Below, in pieces: positions 48,001-61,100 of a stretch of 64,000 nt of DNA (positions are counted from its first letter, which is position 1; the number at the start of each line of letters is the position of its first letter). Both the position numbers and the translations under genes were made by a program. The notes beneath the pieces are model-generated. The model did no database searches. It was not told the DNA's origin and was given only the letters and a program-made list of their open reading frames with translations. Source of the stretch: Warburgia ugandensis (taxonomy: Eukaryota > Streptophyta > Magnoliopsida > Canellales > Canellaceae); contig CP141127.1 in the NCBI GenBank assembly GCA_035236585.1, positions 51,148,001 to 51,212,000 on the forward strand. Direction: 5' to 3'.

Positions 48001-50320
48001 AAAATAGTGGAATTAAGCCCAATTAGTGAAATTAAGTGATTTATAAGTCTAAAACATTAAAAAATATAGGATATGTCTACAATTTATATTTCAGTATATT
48101 TGGAATGTGAAATTGCTATTTCTTGTGTAAAATTAGATATTTTATGTATTCTTTGCATTTGAACCCTCGACTTTCAAAACTATAAAATTTAGTCTAATTA
48201 GTGAGAGTTAAGTAATTTCTTAGACTAAAATAGTCAAAATATGGAGATACATATATAATTTTAATTTTAATATAATTGGAAATTAAAATTGTCCTTTCTT
48301 GTCTAAAATTAGATATTTTGTGCATTTTTTATATTTCGTACCCTATACCTTCAAAATAGTAGAATTAACTTAATTAGTGATAATTAAGTGATTTCTAAGT
48401 CTAAATAATCAAAATATAGGATATCTATACAATTTAACATTTAATATAATTAGAATGTGAAATTGCCATTTCTTGTGTAAAATGAGATATTCTATGCATT
48501 TCTTACATTTGAACCCTAGACCTTTAAAATAGTAGAATTAAGCCTAGTTAATGATAATTATGTAATTTTTAATACTAAAGGATTTAAAATATAGGGTTAT
48601 GTATATAATTTATCTTCTAATGTAGTTGGATTATGAAAGTACTCTTTCTTGTGTAAAATTAGTTTTTTGTTTATCTTTTACATTTGAACCCTGGACCTTC
48701 AAAATAGTAGAATTAAGCATAATTGGTGATAATTAAGTGACTTTTAAAACTAAAATATTCAATAATTTTGGTTATGTATACAATTTATATTTTAAAATAA
48801 TTGGAATGTGAAATTGTACTTTCTTGTGTAAAATTTGATATTTTGTGCATTTTTTACATTTTGTACCTTGAATTATCGAAACAGTAGAATTATACCTAAT
48901 TAGTGATAATTAGTTGATTTCTATGTCAAAAATATTCAAAATATAGGATATGTACCATTTATTTTTATTATAGTTGGAATATAAATTTTTTATTTCATAT
49001 GTAAAATTAGATATTTTGTTAATTTTTTACATTTGAATTCTGACCTTCAAAATAGTAAAATTAAGCCAAATTAGTTATAATTATGTGATTTCTTAGACTA
49101 AAATATTAAAAATAATAAGATATGTATATAATTTATCTTTTAATATAGTTGGAATATGAAATTGCTCTTTTTTGTTAAAATTAGATATTTTTTGTATTTT
49201 TCACATTTATATCTTAGACCTTCAAAATAGTAGAATTAAGCCTACTTAGTGTTAAATAATTGATTTCTAACACTAAAATATTCAAAATACAGGATATGTA
49301 TACAATTGATCTTTTAATATAGTTAGAATGTGAAATTTATCTCCTTGTGTAAAATTAGTTTTTTTGTTTATTTTTTACATTTGAACCCTGGACCTTTAAA
49401 ATAGTAGAAAATTAAGCCTAATAAGTGATAATGAAGTTATTTTTAAAACTAAAATATTTAAAATAGTTGGATATGTATACAATTTATCTTTTAATATAAT
49501 TGGAATGTGAAATTCCTTTTTCCCATATAAAATTTGACATTTTTTGTATTTTTTACATTTTGTACCCTAAATTATCAAAACATGTAGAATTAAGACTAAT
49601 TAGTGATAATTAAGTGATTTTCGTGTCCAAAGTATAGGATATATATACAATTTATTGTCTCTTATAGTAGGAATGTGAAATTGCTATTTCATGTGTAAAA
49701 TTAGATATTTTGTGCACTTTTTACATTTAAACCCTCAACCTTCAAAATAGTAAAATTTAGCCAAATTAGTTATAATTATATGATTTCTAAGACTAAAATA
49801 TTAAAAATAATAGGATATGTATACAATTTATCTTTGCATTTTTTACATTCGTACTTGGACCTATAAAATTGTAAATGAGTCTAATTAGTGATAATTATGT
49901 GATTTCAAAATATTCAAAATCTAGGGATATGTATACAATTTGACTTTTAATATAGTTGGAATGTGAGATTGTTCTTTCTTGTGTAAAATATGGTACTTTA
50001 TGTATTTTTTACATTTTTACCCTGGACCTTCAAAACAGTACAATTAAGCCTGATTAGTGATAATTAAGTCATTTCAAGGAAAAATATTCAAAATATAAGG
50101 ATGTGTATACAATTTATATTTTAATATAGTTAGACTGTGAAATTGCTGTTTCTTATGAAAAATTATATATTTTCTGCATTTATTATATTTGTACCCTAGA
50201 GCATAAAAATAGCAATATTAAACCTAATTAGTAAAATTAAGTGATTTTTAAGACTAAAATATTAAAAATATAAGAATATGCATACAATTTATCTTTTCAT
50301 ATAATTGGAATATGAAATTG
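45017..50320 (+). repeat. 176-bp satellite, segment 8, with 4-mer higher-order repeat
   Basis: About 30 forward units. Many have 'acatttgaaccct' in place of 'acatttgtaccct' and 'aaaatataggatatgt' in place of 'atagggatatgt', a local subfamily. Between about 48500 and 49850 two blocks of four monomers repeat with a 696-bp offset (the unusual 'aaattagttttttgtttat' is at 48655 and again at about 49351). The last monomer is cut by an LTR fragment. No genes. Confidence 0.88.
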
Positions 50321-51165
50321 TATGTTGTACAGGGGCTACCACTGGTGTCACGACACTGGGTCAATGTGTCATATGCCCTGTGGAGACTATGACCGAGTGT
50401 CCTCAGGTACCCGGGGACCACACGGCGGTAAGGTCGTGGGCATAGTTGGGCCCTATGGTTTCGTGGATTTACTTGCATTGCATATGGCATGACATGAGGT
50501 TGGTCGACCATACCATACCAGATATCCATGAGTTGGATTCAGTTGAGCATCTTATGCATATCATTATGTTTATGATATATGATACTTTCGACTTGGATTA
50601 TGCTATTTCTTTAAGTCGTCAGTATTCCAATTCGATAGTGGTTTTTAATATCGATATTGAACATGATTGTTCGAACATGCACATGTTTTAAAGAGCATAT
50701 GATTTTAAACATAGCATGCATTGTAAAACTAGTAGTGATAGACTCTTACTGAGTATAGTATATACTCACCTATCCTTAACATTTTTCAGGATAGTTCCAC
50801 TTACAAATAGACGACTCCTCAGGAGATATTAGTGCTACGAGCAAGTGAATAAACAAAGGAGACAACTATACATGTGAGTAAACTCTCTACCCTTTAGACA
50901 TGTATTTGTATTTATTTATAGTTGGGCTGTGTGTTGTGACTGGATAGACCTGGGGAAAAACATTTATGATTTCTGAAGTTTTTCAAAAACTACTTTGATT
51001 GTTGTGAAAGCAAATGACACTCGGGGTTTTCAAAATGAGTTTAAAACAAAAGATTTTCCGCTACATTGCATGGTTTTTATAAAATGGTTTTCAAATAGGG
51101 ATGCATCCCGCCTTAGGAATTAGATATTGCATTTAAAAATGCATGAAAAAACCCGGGTCGTCACA
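50321..51165 (+). mobile_element. 5'-truncated LTR fragment of the A/E family
   Basis: It corresponds to the 3' third of LTR A (7535-8371), from 'gtacaggggctaccactgg' to the terminal 'acccgggtcgtcaca'. Identity to LTR A looks above 90 percent, much higher than between the other LTRs in the window. No primer site follows; satellite resumes at once with 'tagaattaag'. Some 70 bp of the interrupted monomer are missing, so simple insertion with target duplication is not seen; recombination or deletion is likely. The open frames on both strands are not coding. Confidence 0.88.
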
Positions 51166-51682
51166 TAGAATTAAGCCAAATTATGGATAATTAAGTGGTT
51201 TCTAAGACTAAAATATTCAAAATATATGGATATGTATACAATTTCTCTTTTAACATAGTTGAAATGTGAAATTTCTCTTTCTTGTGTAAAATTAGATATT
51301 TTGTGCATATTTTACATTTGTACCCTCAACATTCAAAATAATAGAATTAGGCCAAATTAGTGATAATTAATTGATTTCTAAGACTGAAATATTCAAAATA
51401 TAGGGATATGTATGCAATGCATCTATTAAAAAGGTTGGAATGTGAAATTGCTCTTTATTGTGTAAAATTAGAAATTTTACGTATTTTGGCATTTGTATCC
51501 AAATACTTAAAAATAATATAATTGAGCCTAATAAGTGATAATTTTAAGTGATTTCTAAGACTAATATATATATATATAATATTAGGATATGTATACACTA
51601 CATCTCTTAAAATAGTTATGATGTGAAATTGCATTTACTTATGTAAAATTAGAAATTTTGTGAAGTTTTACTTTTGTACCAC
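51166..51682 (+). repeat. 176-bp satellite, last units
   Basis: About three forward units, ending at 'acttttgtacca', where the LTR-derived satellite starts without spacer. The last units carry expanded 'tatatatatata' (about 51563-51580) and look degenerate. Confidence 0.85.
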
Positions 51683-53236
51683 TGATCACCATTTGTGGCA
51701 CCAGGAAATAATGTAACCACCTGAATTTTAAAGTCCTATTTGAAACATTTTATTGAGCAAAAGGATGAATGTTTTAAAATTTTTGAATTTTAGAAGTTAG
51801 AGTTTGTTGCAAATATTCTCATAATTAAATTCTATTTGAAAAATGAAATCCAACAGCACAAAGAACACAAAAAACAGAGTTTGGATGAAAAAGTTATGAG
51901 CATTTGAATTTGAAGGGCATTTTAGTGATTAAAATAAAAAAGGATTCAAAATGAAGGGGACTATTTTGACAACAACACCCTCCCTCTGTCTCCGCATCTA
52001 CATAGAGAAAGACAGTTGGCATTTGCACTGCCCATATTCAGTCACCGTTTGCAGTGCCAACAAATAATGTAACTATCCAAATTTTTAAGTTTGATTTGGA
52101 ACATTGGATTGAATAGGGAGATGAATGTTTTATAAATTTATAAAATTAAAAGTTAGAATCTGTAGAAAATATTCTCATAATTAGATTCTATTTGAAAAAT
52201 AGAATCTAACGACACAAAGAACATTGAAAACAGAGTTGGGATGAAAAAGTTATGAGCATTGGAATTTGAAGGGCATTTTGATAATTAAAAATTAATAAAA
52301 AGATTCAAACTACAAGAGCCGTTTTGATAACGACAACCTCCGTATCTATGCCATGTCTACACTACGTTCGAGTGGGAAAAGATAGCCCCATTCAATCAAC
52401 GTTTGCAGCGGTGGGAAATCATGTAATTAACTGAATTTTAAAGTCCTATTTGGAAGATTGGATTACACAGTAAGATGAATATTTTATAAAATTTGAATTT
52501 AGAATTTGTTGAAAATATTTTCATAATTAGATTCTATTCAAAAAAATGAAATCCAACAACACAAAGAACACTAAAAGTGGAGCTTAGATGCAAAAGTTAT
52601 GAGCATTTGAAGTTGAAGGGCATTTTGGTAATTAAAGGATTTTAAAAAAATCAAAATGCAGGGGTCGTTTTGATAACGACATCCTCCCTCCATCTCTGCA
52701 TCTACACCGAGAAAGACGGTAGGCAGTTGCGCTTTGGATTCTCTGTGAAGATGCAGAGTACCAACGGCTAGACGGTAAGACCCCATGCACCTTTACTATA
52801 GCTTCGCAATGACAACCTTGATCGAATGTGTAGGATAGGTGGGAGGTGGTGACACACAATGACCAATCCTAAAAGACCACTCTTTCATCTAAGGATGCCC
52901 GAGGACGGGAGATGCAAGAATTGCTACCTCTCATTTAGCTCAACTTGCAATGAATAAAGGTGGGTAAGGCCCCCTATGAAAAGTAAGGGTGTCACCTGAA
53001 TAGAGATAGGACATGAGGCAAATCCAACAAAAGGTGGGCTCAACGGCCAGCTATAGATGGGTAGGGGTTAGCTTATTCCCAAACGAACCAACCCATCCAT
53101 CGAAGCCCACCTCCCGTCACCGTTTATGGACTAGAAAATAATGTAACTACCCGAATTTTAATGTCCTATTTTGATGATTGGTTGAATATGAAGATGCATG
53201 TTTTATAAATTTTGAATTTTAGAAGTTATAATTTGT
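51683..53236 (+). repeat. LTR-derived satellite, left part
   Basis: Four tandem units of about 350-363 bp with starts ('ataatgtaactaccc' type) near 51706, 52059, 52407 and 53133. Each contains 'gtcctatttggaagattgg', 'attctcataattagattcta', 'aatggaatccaacgacacaa', 'gaaaaagttatgagcattt', 'gggcattttggtaattaaaa', 'ttttgataacgacacc' and 'tcaccgtttgcag'. The third unit is followed by about 365 bp of other sequence (52735-53100). The fourth is cut at about 53236 by the gypsy remnant. Confidence 0.88.
52735..53100. other. Non-repeat block inside the LTR-derived satellite
   Basis: About 365 bp of higher-GC sequence that I cannot match to the satellite or to any other part of the window. It is bordered by 'gcagttgcgctttgg' on the left and 'cccacctcccgtcaccg' on the right, both satellite positions. 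Its length is close to one unit, so the distance between satellite starts (52407 to 53133) stays near two units. No convincing open frame or element motif is present. Confidence 0.5.
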
Positions 53237-55178
53237 GGAAGCGATCGATTTATGTATTGATGATTTCTTGGGAATAATATTAATCAGTCAACATAAATTA
53301 CCAATCAGAGATGAGAATGTTTGGAAGATAAGTTATGGACACTTAGATATGCCATTTGATTATTACATCTACGATATTAGTGGATTTGATAAATAGAAAC
53401 CATTTGAACTTTCTCATTGAGAATACATGAAATTATCTTATCAATACTAAAAGAGATTATAGGATTTTGTTCAACAGTTTTACGATCCATATATGAATTG
53501 CAAAAATTAGTGAGAATGATTATTGGCTAAAAGAAATTATTGGATCATGGAAATGTCAAGGATGGTGAATTGGAAATAAGATAGTCATAGGAATACATAG
53601 ATTCCTAGATCTTACAAAATACCACTATAAGGATGTTCTTACACGACTATACCTTTGATAGTCAAAATGAAGTACAGTTCACTTGGAAGATTAATTGAGA
53701 ATATTTGGGTTAAAGAACAAGATTGACTATGACATTGGTTTCATTCTTTTATTAAGAAGTATAGGTTTATGAGAAAATTATTATGATAATTTAGACAAAG
53801 GTTTAAAAAGAGTTAAAACAATATGATATAGTCATTACTTAAGATTGCGATTTAGAACTTAAGGTGGTAATGTTTACATTAAAAATATTGCAATATTACT
53901 TATACAATGGAAGAATTGAAATGTCATCACTAATCATGGAATGTTTTAACAAAAATCGATCCACATAGGTGACAATAAAGAATACAATCTATTATCTTCT
54001 GGGAAGATGGACATAGTGATTAATGCTCTAAGGAGACAGATATGTATTATGATTGTAGATCTCATCATTAAGTTAATTATTATGAGATGGATATTTGGAA
54101 AATAGAGAAATTGATGCAATGATTTAAGTATTTTGTAAAATAGAAACTTTGACAAAAGTCAAGATGAAAGTATGTGATTACTAGAAGGGCTATTAGTAGT
54201 AATAAAAGAATAGTTGCAATAAGAAATAATAGAAAGCCCAAAGGTTGATATTTTCTATTCCTCTGAAGATACAAGGATGAATTAGGACCTAAAGCATATT
54301 CCTTAGAAGAGAAGAATAAAAGGAAATAAGTCAATGATTACATGTTTGAATTGTTAACATGTGAAAAATAGTATATGAAAGATTTTCAGGAAGGGTACAC
54401 GCACTGAATGGGAATGGAATTGTATCATTATGAACTTCATGGTGGAATTATTCCCTAATATTGAAAAAAATAAACAGAGAGCATTAAGTATACTTTATCG
54501 ATTAAGAACAACGTATCATACTCGGATAGAAGATCAGTTAGAAAGAAAAATTTAGATTGTGGAAGCAATATGGAAGAGCATATGTATTAGATGGAAAAAC
54601 GGAACTGGAATGAATAATCTCTATTGGTTGAACTCATGTATGACTACAATGTTTAATTATGTCTTAGTAGACATTTACTAGGCACTATATTCATAGCCGT
54701 GTTGATTATCAACTTGTTCTAATGTGAGCTTTTCAAGTTTAAATGAAAAGAAATTTTAGTCATCAGTTTAGGTCTTTACATAATCTTAGAAAGTTCTTGT
54801 GTAATGAATTATAATTGATAGTACTAACCCAACTAGTCGGCGTATTTTGTGTATCAATATCAAGAAAACTTATCCTAGATGCCTATTGAGTGACAATTCA
54901 TAAGTTGATATGACTTTTATAACTAATTGAAGTATTTAATACCTTGATGTTGATAGAACATATACTTGATACTAGTTCAAATATAATATGATTATATGAG
55001 GTGAAGACAATATGATTTATAAGCCAATAGATATTTTCTAATTATGGTATTTTTGACCATATTGTTATCAATGAAAGAAATTATAGATGCAAGGATAAAA
55101 TGAGAAAACCCATTCTGATTAATTATGTCATAATTTGATAGTAAAATTTAAGGACAAAATTTTTCTAAGGGGGAAGAA
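53237..55178 (+). mobile_element. Eroded gypsy pol remnant ending in a polypurine tract
   Basis: Heavily mutated but still readable pieces appear in the right order: a sequence like the RT block [12 protein letters not shown] near 53330; the RNase H end (ADALSRK-like) near 54005-54037; integrase 'TEWEWN' and MNF (first Asp region) near 54400-54430; the HPxTDxQSER-like block near 54510; and a LACVIDWKG-like block near 54570-54600. The end is 'aagggggaagaa' (55167-55178), followed directly by an LTR start. The left end breaks into the middle of a satellite unit. No open frame exceeds 85 codons. It is a different and older gypsy copy than element B. Confidence 0.7.
55167..55178 (+). other. Polypurine tract of the gypsy remnant
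   Basis: 'aagggggaagaa', preceded by 'ggacaaaatttttct', is the typical 3' end of a plant gypsy internal region. It adjoins 'cgtaattacccc', an LTR start of the TGTAATTACC type with one change. Confidence 0.8.
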
Positions 55179-58100
55179 CGTAATTACCCCAAATTTTATG
55201 AATTTCTCTAAATCATTAAATGTGTAATTTGAAAATTTGGAACATGAAATTGGAAATAGAGATTCTAAGAAGTTAACTTTTTATATAAATAGAATTAAGA
55301 ACTAAAATATGAATATTTAGATTCTACCCAAAAAATGGAATCAAATGACACAAAGAACACTGAAAAAGGAGTTTGTATGAGAAAGTTATGAGAATTTGAA
55401 GTATAGGGGTAATTTAGTAATTAAACTCAAATTTTAAAGTCTTATTTGTAAGATTGGATTGAACACATGAATGAATATTTGATAAATTGAGAATTGAGAA
55501 TTTGTTGAAAATATTCTCATATTTTGATTCAATTCAAAAAATGGAATCCAATGACATAAGGAACACTAAAAAAGTTATGAGGACTTGATGTTGAAGGGAA
55601 TTTTGATAATTAAAAGACTAAATAAAAAGAATTCAACATTCAGGGGGGACGTTTTGATAACAATGACCTCCCTTTGTCTCCACGTCTAGACTGCATTTGT
55701 GCTAAGAAATACAATAGGCAGTCATGCTACCTACCTCCGTTTACCATTTGCTGGGTTAGGAAATAATGTAACTACCCAAATTTAAAAGTCCTATTTGGAA
55801 GATTGGATTGAACAAGAAGATGAATGTTTTGTAGATTTTGAATTTTAAAAGTTAGAATTTGTTGAAAATATTCTCATGATTGGATTCTATTCAGAAAAAT
55901 GGAATCCAGAGACACAAAGAACACTAAAAACCGAGTTAAAATGAAAAAGTTATGAGCATATGAAGTTGAAGGGCACTTTACTAAATAAAAGATAAAAAAA
56001 AGGATCCAAAACATGGGTGGCCATTTTGATAATGACATCTTCCCTCTGTCTTTACTTCTACGCCAAGAGAGATGGTAGGTGGTCATGCTGCCCACCTCCG
56101 GTCACCATTTGCAACGCCCAAAAATAATGTAACTACGCAAATTTTAAAGAGTTATTTTGAAGATTGGATTCAACATGCAAATGAATGTTTTTTAAATTTT
56201 GAATTGAGAGTTTCTTGAAAATATTCTCATAATTAGATTCTATTCAAAAAATGGAGTCCAACGACACAAAGACCACTAAAAATGGAGTTTGTATGAAAAA
56301 GTTATGAGCATTTAAAGTTGGAAGAAATTTTGGTAATTAAAAGATTAAAAAAAAAGGATTCAAAATGCAGGGGACCATTTTGATAACGAAACCCTCCCTC
56401 CCTCACCCCATCTGCATCAAGAAAGATGGTAGGCGGTCACGCCACCCAACTCCGATCACTATTTGCTTTGCCAAGAAATAATGCAACTACGCAAATTTTA
56501 AAGTCCTATTTGGAAGATTAGATTGAACAGGAGGATGAAAGTTTTATAATTGAATTTTAAAATTGTTGAAAATATTCCCATAATTAGATTCTATTAGAAA
56601 AATGGAATCCAATGACACCAAGAACATGAAAAACGGAGTTCAAATAAAAAAGTTATGAGCATTTGAATTTGAAGGACATTTTGGCAATTTAAAGATTTAA
56701 AAAAAGGATTCCAAATAGGAGGATGAATGTTTTAAAAATTTTGAATTAAGAATTTGTTGAAAATATTCTTATAATTAAATTATATTCGAAAAATGGAGTC
56801 CAACAACATAAAGACCACTAAAAACGGAGTTTGTATGAAAATGTTATGAACATTTAAAGTTGTAAGGCATTTTGGTAATTAAAAGATTCAAGAAAAAGGA
56901 TTCAAAATGTAGTAGGCCATTTTAATGAAGAAACTCTCCCTCCCTCACCCCATCTGCACCAAGAAAGATGGTAGGCAGTCACACCACCCAACTCTAATCA
57001 CCGTTTGCTTCGCTGAGAAATAACGCAACTACCTGAATTTTAAAGTCCTATTTGGAAGATTGGATTAATAAGAGGATGAAATTTTTGTAATTGAATTTTA
57101 GAATTGTTCAAAAAAATTCTCATAATTAGATTATATTCAAAAAATAGAATCCAATGACTCAAAGAACACAAAAAATGAAGTTCAGATGAAAAAGTTATGA
57201 GCATTTAAAATTGAAGGGCATATTGGTAATTAAAAGATCTAAAACCAGATTCAAAACACATGGGGCCTTTGATAATGACACCTACTCTCCATCTCCACAT
57301 TTGCACTGGGCCACCCACCTCTAGTCACTGCTTGCAGCACTAGGAAATAATGTAGCTATCCAAATTTTAATATCCTATTTGAAATATTGGATTGAACAAA
57401 AGGATGAATGTTTTACAAATTTTGAATTTTATAAGTTAGAATTAGTTGAGAATATTCTCATAATTATATTCAATTTGAAAAATGGATTCCAATGACATAA
57501 AAAACACTGAAAACAGAGTTTGGATGAAAATATTATGAGCATTGAAGTTGAAGGGCATTTTGGTAGTTAAAAGATTAAAAAAAAGATTCAAAATGTAGGA
57601 GGTCATTTTGATAATGACAACTTCCCTTTGTCTTCGCGTTTGTGCAGAGAAAGACAGTTGGCAGTATTGCCCACCTCCAGTCACCGTTTGCGTTACCGGA
57701 ATAATGTAACTACCCAAATTTTAAAGTCTTATTTGGAAGATTGGATTGAACACGCAAATGAATATTTGATACATTTTGCATTGAGAATTTATTGAAAATA
57801 TTCTCATATTTTGATTCAATTCAAAAAGTGAAATCCAATGACATAAGAGCACTAAAAAAGCTATGAGGATTTGATGTTGAAGAGATTTTGATAATTAAAA
57901 GATTAAATAAAAAGGATTAAAAATTCAGGGGGGTTGTTTTGATAATGACGCCCTCCCTTCGTCTCCACGTCTGACTGCGTTTGCGCTAAGAAATATAGTA
58001 GGCAGTTGTGCCGCCCACCTTAGTTCACTATTTGCTGGGTTGGAAAATAATGTAACTACTCAAATTTAAAAGTCCTATTTGGAAGATTAGATTGAATAAG

Positions 58101-61100
58101 AGGATGAATGTTTTGTACATTTTGAATTTTAAAAGTTAGAATTTGTTGAAAATATTCTCATGATTAGATTCTATTTGAAAAATGAAATCCAAAGACACAA
58201 AGAACACTAAAAACCGAGTTCAAATGAAAAAGTTATAAGCATTTGAAGTTGAAGTATACTTTGTTAAATAAAACATATAAAAAAGGATCCAAAACATAGG
58301 TGGCCATTTTGATAACGACATCTTCCCTTTGTCTTTACTTCTACGTTGAGAAAGGTGGTAGGCGGTCATGCCGCCCACCTCCGGTCACCATTTGCAGCAC
58401 CCAAAAATAATGTAACTACCCAAATTTTAAAGTGTTATTTTGAAGATTAGATTTAACATGCAAATGAATGTTTTTTAAATTTTGAATTGAGAGTTTCTTG
58501 AAAATATTCTCATAATTAGATTCTATTCAAAAAATGGATTCCAATGACAAAAAGAACACTAAAATCCAAGTTCGGATGAAAAAGTTATGAGCATTTGAAG
58601 TTTAAGGACACTTTGCTAATTAAAATATTAAAAAAAAAGGATTCAAAACGTAGTGGGCTATTTTGATAACGACACCCTCCCTCCATCTCCGCATTAGTGC
58701 TAAGAAAGATAGTAGGTGGTCGCACTGTCCACCTACACTCGTTGTTGGTGTCATCAGGAAATAATGTAATTAGTCGAATTTTAAAATCCAATTTGGAAGA
58801 GTGGATTGAACAGGAGGATGAATGTTTTATAAATTTTAAATTTTAGAAGTTAGAATTTGTTGAAAATATTCTTACAATTAGATTTTACTCAAAAAATGGA
58901 ATCCAATAACACAAAGGACACTGAAAACTGAGTTTGTATGAAAAAAATTATGAGCATCTAAAGTTGAAGGACATTTTAGTAATTAAAAGATAAAAAAAGG
59001 ATTCAAAACATAGGCCGCCATTTTGATAACAATACCCTCCCTCCCTCCATCTCAGCATCTGCGCCGAAAAAGATGGTAGGCAGTCGCATTGTGCACCTCC
59101 ATTCACCATTTGCATTGCCGAGAAATAATGTAACTACCCTAATTTTAAAGTCTTCTTTGGAAGATTTGGTGGAAAAGGAGGATGAGTGTTTTAGAAATTT
59201 TTAATTTTAGAATTTGTTAAAAACATTCTCATAATTAGATTCTATTCAAAAAAGCAATCCAATGACATAAAGAACATTGAAATGGAGGTCAGATGAAAAA
59301 GTTATGAGCACTTGAAGTTGAAGTGCAATTTGGTAATTAAAAGAATTAAAAAAATGCATTCAAAATGTTGGGGGCCATTTTGGTAATGACACCTTCCCTT
59401 TGTCTCCCTATTTGCGTCAAGAATGATGGTGGGAGGTCGTGCCACTCACCTTTGTTTACTGTTTGCGGCATTAGAAAATAATGTAACTACCTGAATTTTA
59501 AAGTCTTATTTTGAAGATTGGATTAAATAGGAAAATGAATTTTTTATAAATTTTGTATTGAGAAATTGTAAAAAAATATTCTCATAATTATATTCTATTT
59601 GCAAATTGGAATCCAATGACACAAAGAACACTAAAAATGAAGATTGGAGGAAAAAGTTACTAGCACTTGAAGTTGATGAGCATTTTGGTAATTAAAAGAT
59701 GAAAAAAAAAGAATCAAAATGCAGGGGCCCATTTTGATAATGACACCATCCCTCCGTCTCCTCGTCTACCCTACATTTACACCAGGAAAGATGGCAGGCA
59801 GTCGCGCCGCCCACCCCGGGTCACCGTTTGCAACACTTGGAAATAATGTAACTACCTAAATTTTAAAGTCCTATTTGGAAGAGTGGATTGAACAAGAGGA
59901 TAAATGTGTTATAAATTTTGAATTTTAGAAGTTAGAATTTTTTGAAAGTATACTCATAATTTGAATCTTCTCTAAAAATGGATTCTAAGGACATAAAGAA
60001 CACCGAATACTAAGTTTGGATGAAAAGGTTATGAGCATTTGAAGTTAAAAGGCATTTTAGTAATTAAAAGATTAAAAAAAGGATTCCAAATGCAAGGGCC
60101 ATTTTAATAACGACACTCTCCCTTCATCTCTATGCCTCCATGTTTGCACTGGGAAAGATAGTAGGCGGTCATGTTACCCACCTCTAGTCATCGTTTGCGA
60201 TGCAAGGAAATAATGTAGCTACCCTAATTATAAAGTCCTATTTGGAAGATTGGATTGAACAATAGGATGAATGTTTTATAAATTTTTAATTTTAGTTAGA
60301 ATTTGTTGAACATATTCTCATAATTAGATTCTATTTGAAAAATAGATTCCAATGAATGACACAAAGAACATTGAAAACAGAGTTTAGATGAAAAAGTTAT
60401 GAGCATTTGAAGTTGAAGGGCATTTTGGTAATTTAGAGATTGAAATAAGGATTCAAAATATAGGGGGTCATTTTGATAACGACACCTTCCGTCCATCTCC
60501 ACGCTGCGCTGAGAAAGATGGTAGGTGGTCATACCGCCCACCTCTAGTCACTGTTTGCGGTGTTGGGAAACAATGTAATTCCCCAAATTTTAAAGTTTTA
60601 TTTCAAAGATTGGATTGAAATATTCTCACAATTAGATTCTATTAGAAATTAGTATCCAACAACAATAAGAGCCCTGAAAACAAAGTTTGAGCCAAAAAGT
60701 TATGAACATTTAAAGTTGAGGGGAATTATGGTAATCAAAAGATTTTAAAAACATATTCAAAATGAAAGGGGCCATTTTAATAATGACACCCTACCTCCAT
60801 CTCCACGTCTATGCCACGTCTGCACCATGTTTGCGCTAAAAAAGGTGGTAGGCAGTCATACCACCCAACTCCTGTCATTCTTTCAGTGCTGGGAAATAAT
60901 GTAACTATCTGAATTTAAAAGTCCTATTTGGAATATTGGATTGAACATGACAATGAATGTTTTATAAATTTTGAATTTTAGAGTTAGAATTTGTTGAAAA
61001 TATTCTCATAATTAGATTCTATTAGAAAAATCAAATCCAATGACACAAAGAACACTAAAAATAGAGTTAGGATGAAAAAGTTTTGAGCATTTATAGTTGA

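Noticed and set aside
50254..50691. Open frames on both strands of 81-91 codons
   Set aside because: They run across the edge of an LTR fragment and satellite. The same frames occur in LTR A (7316-7591) and E (3221-3490) only as parts of the LTR.
53237..55178. Independent host gene inside the satellite
   Set aside because: The order of decayed RT, RNase H and integrase motifs and the terminal polypurine tract fit a gypsy remnant.
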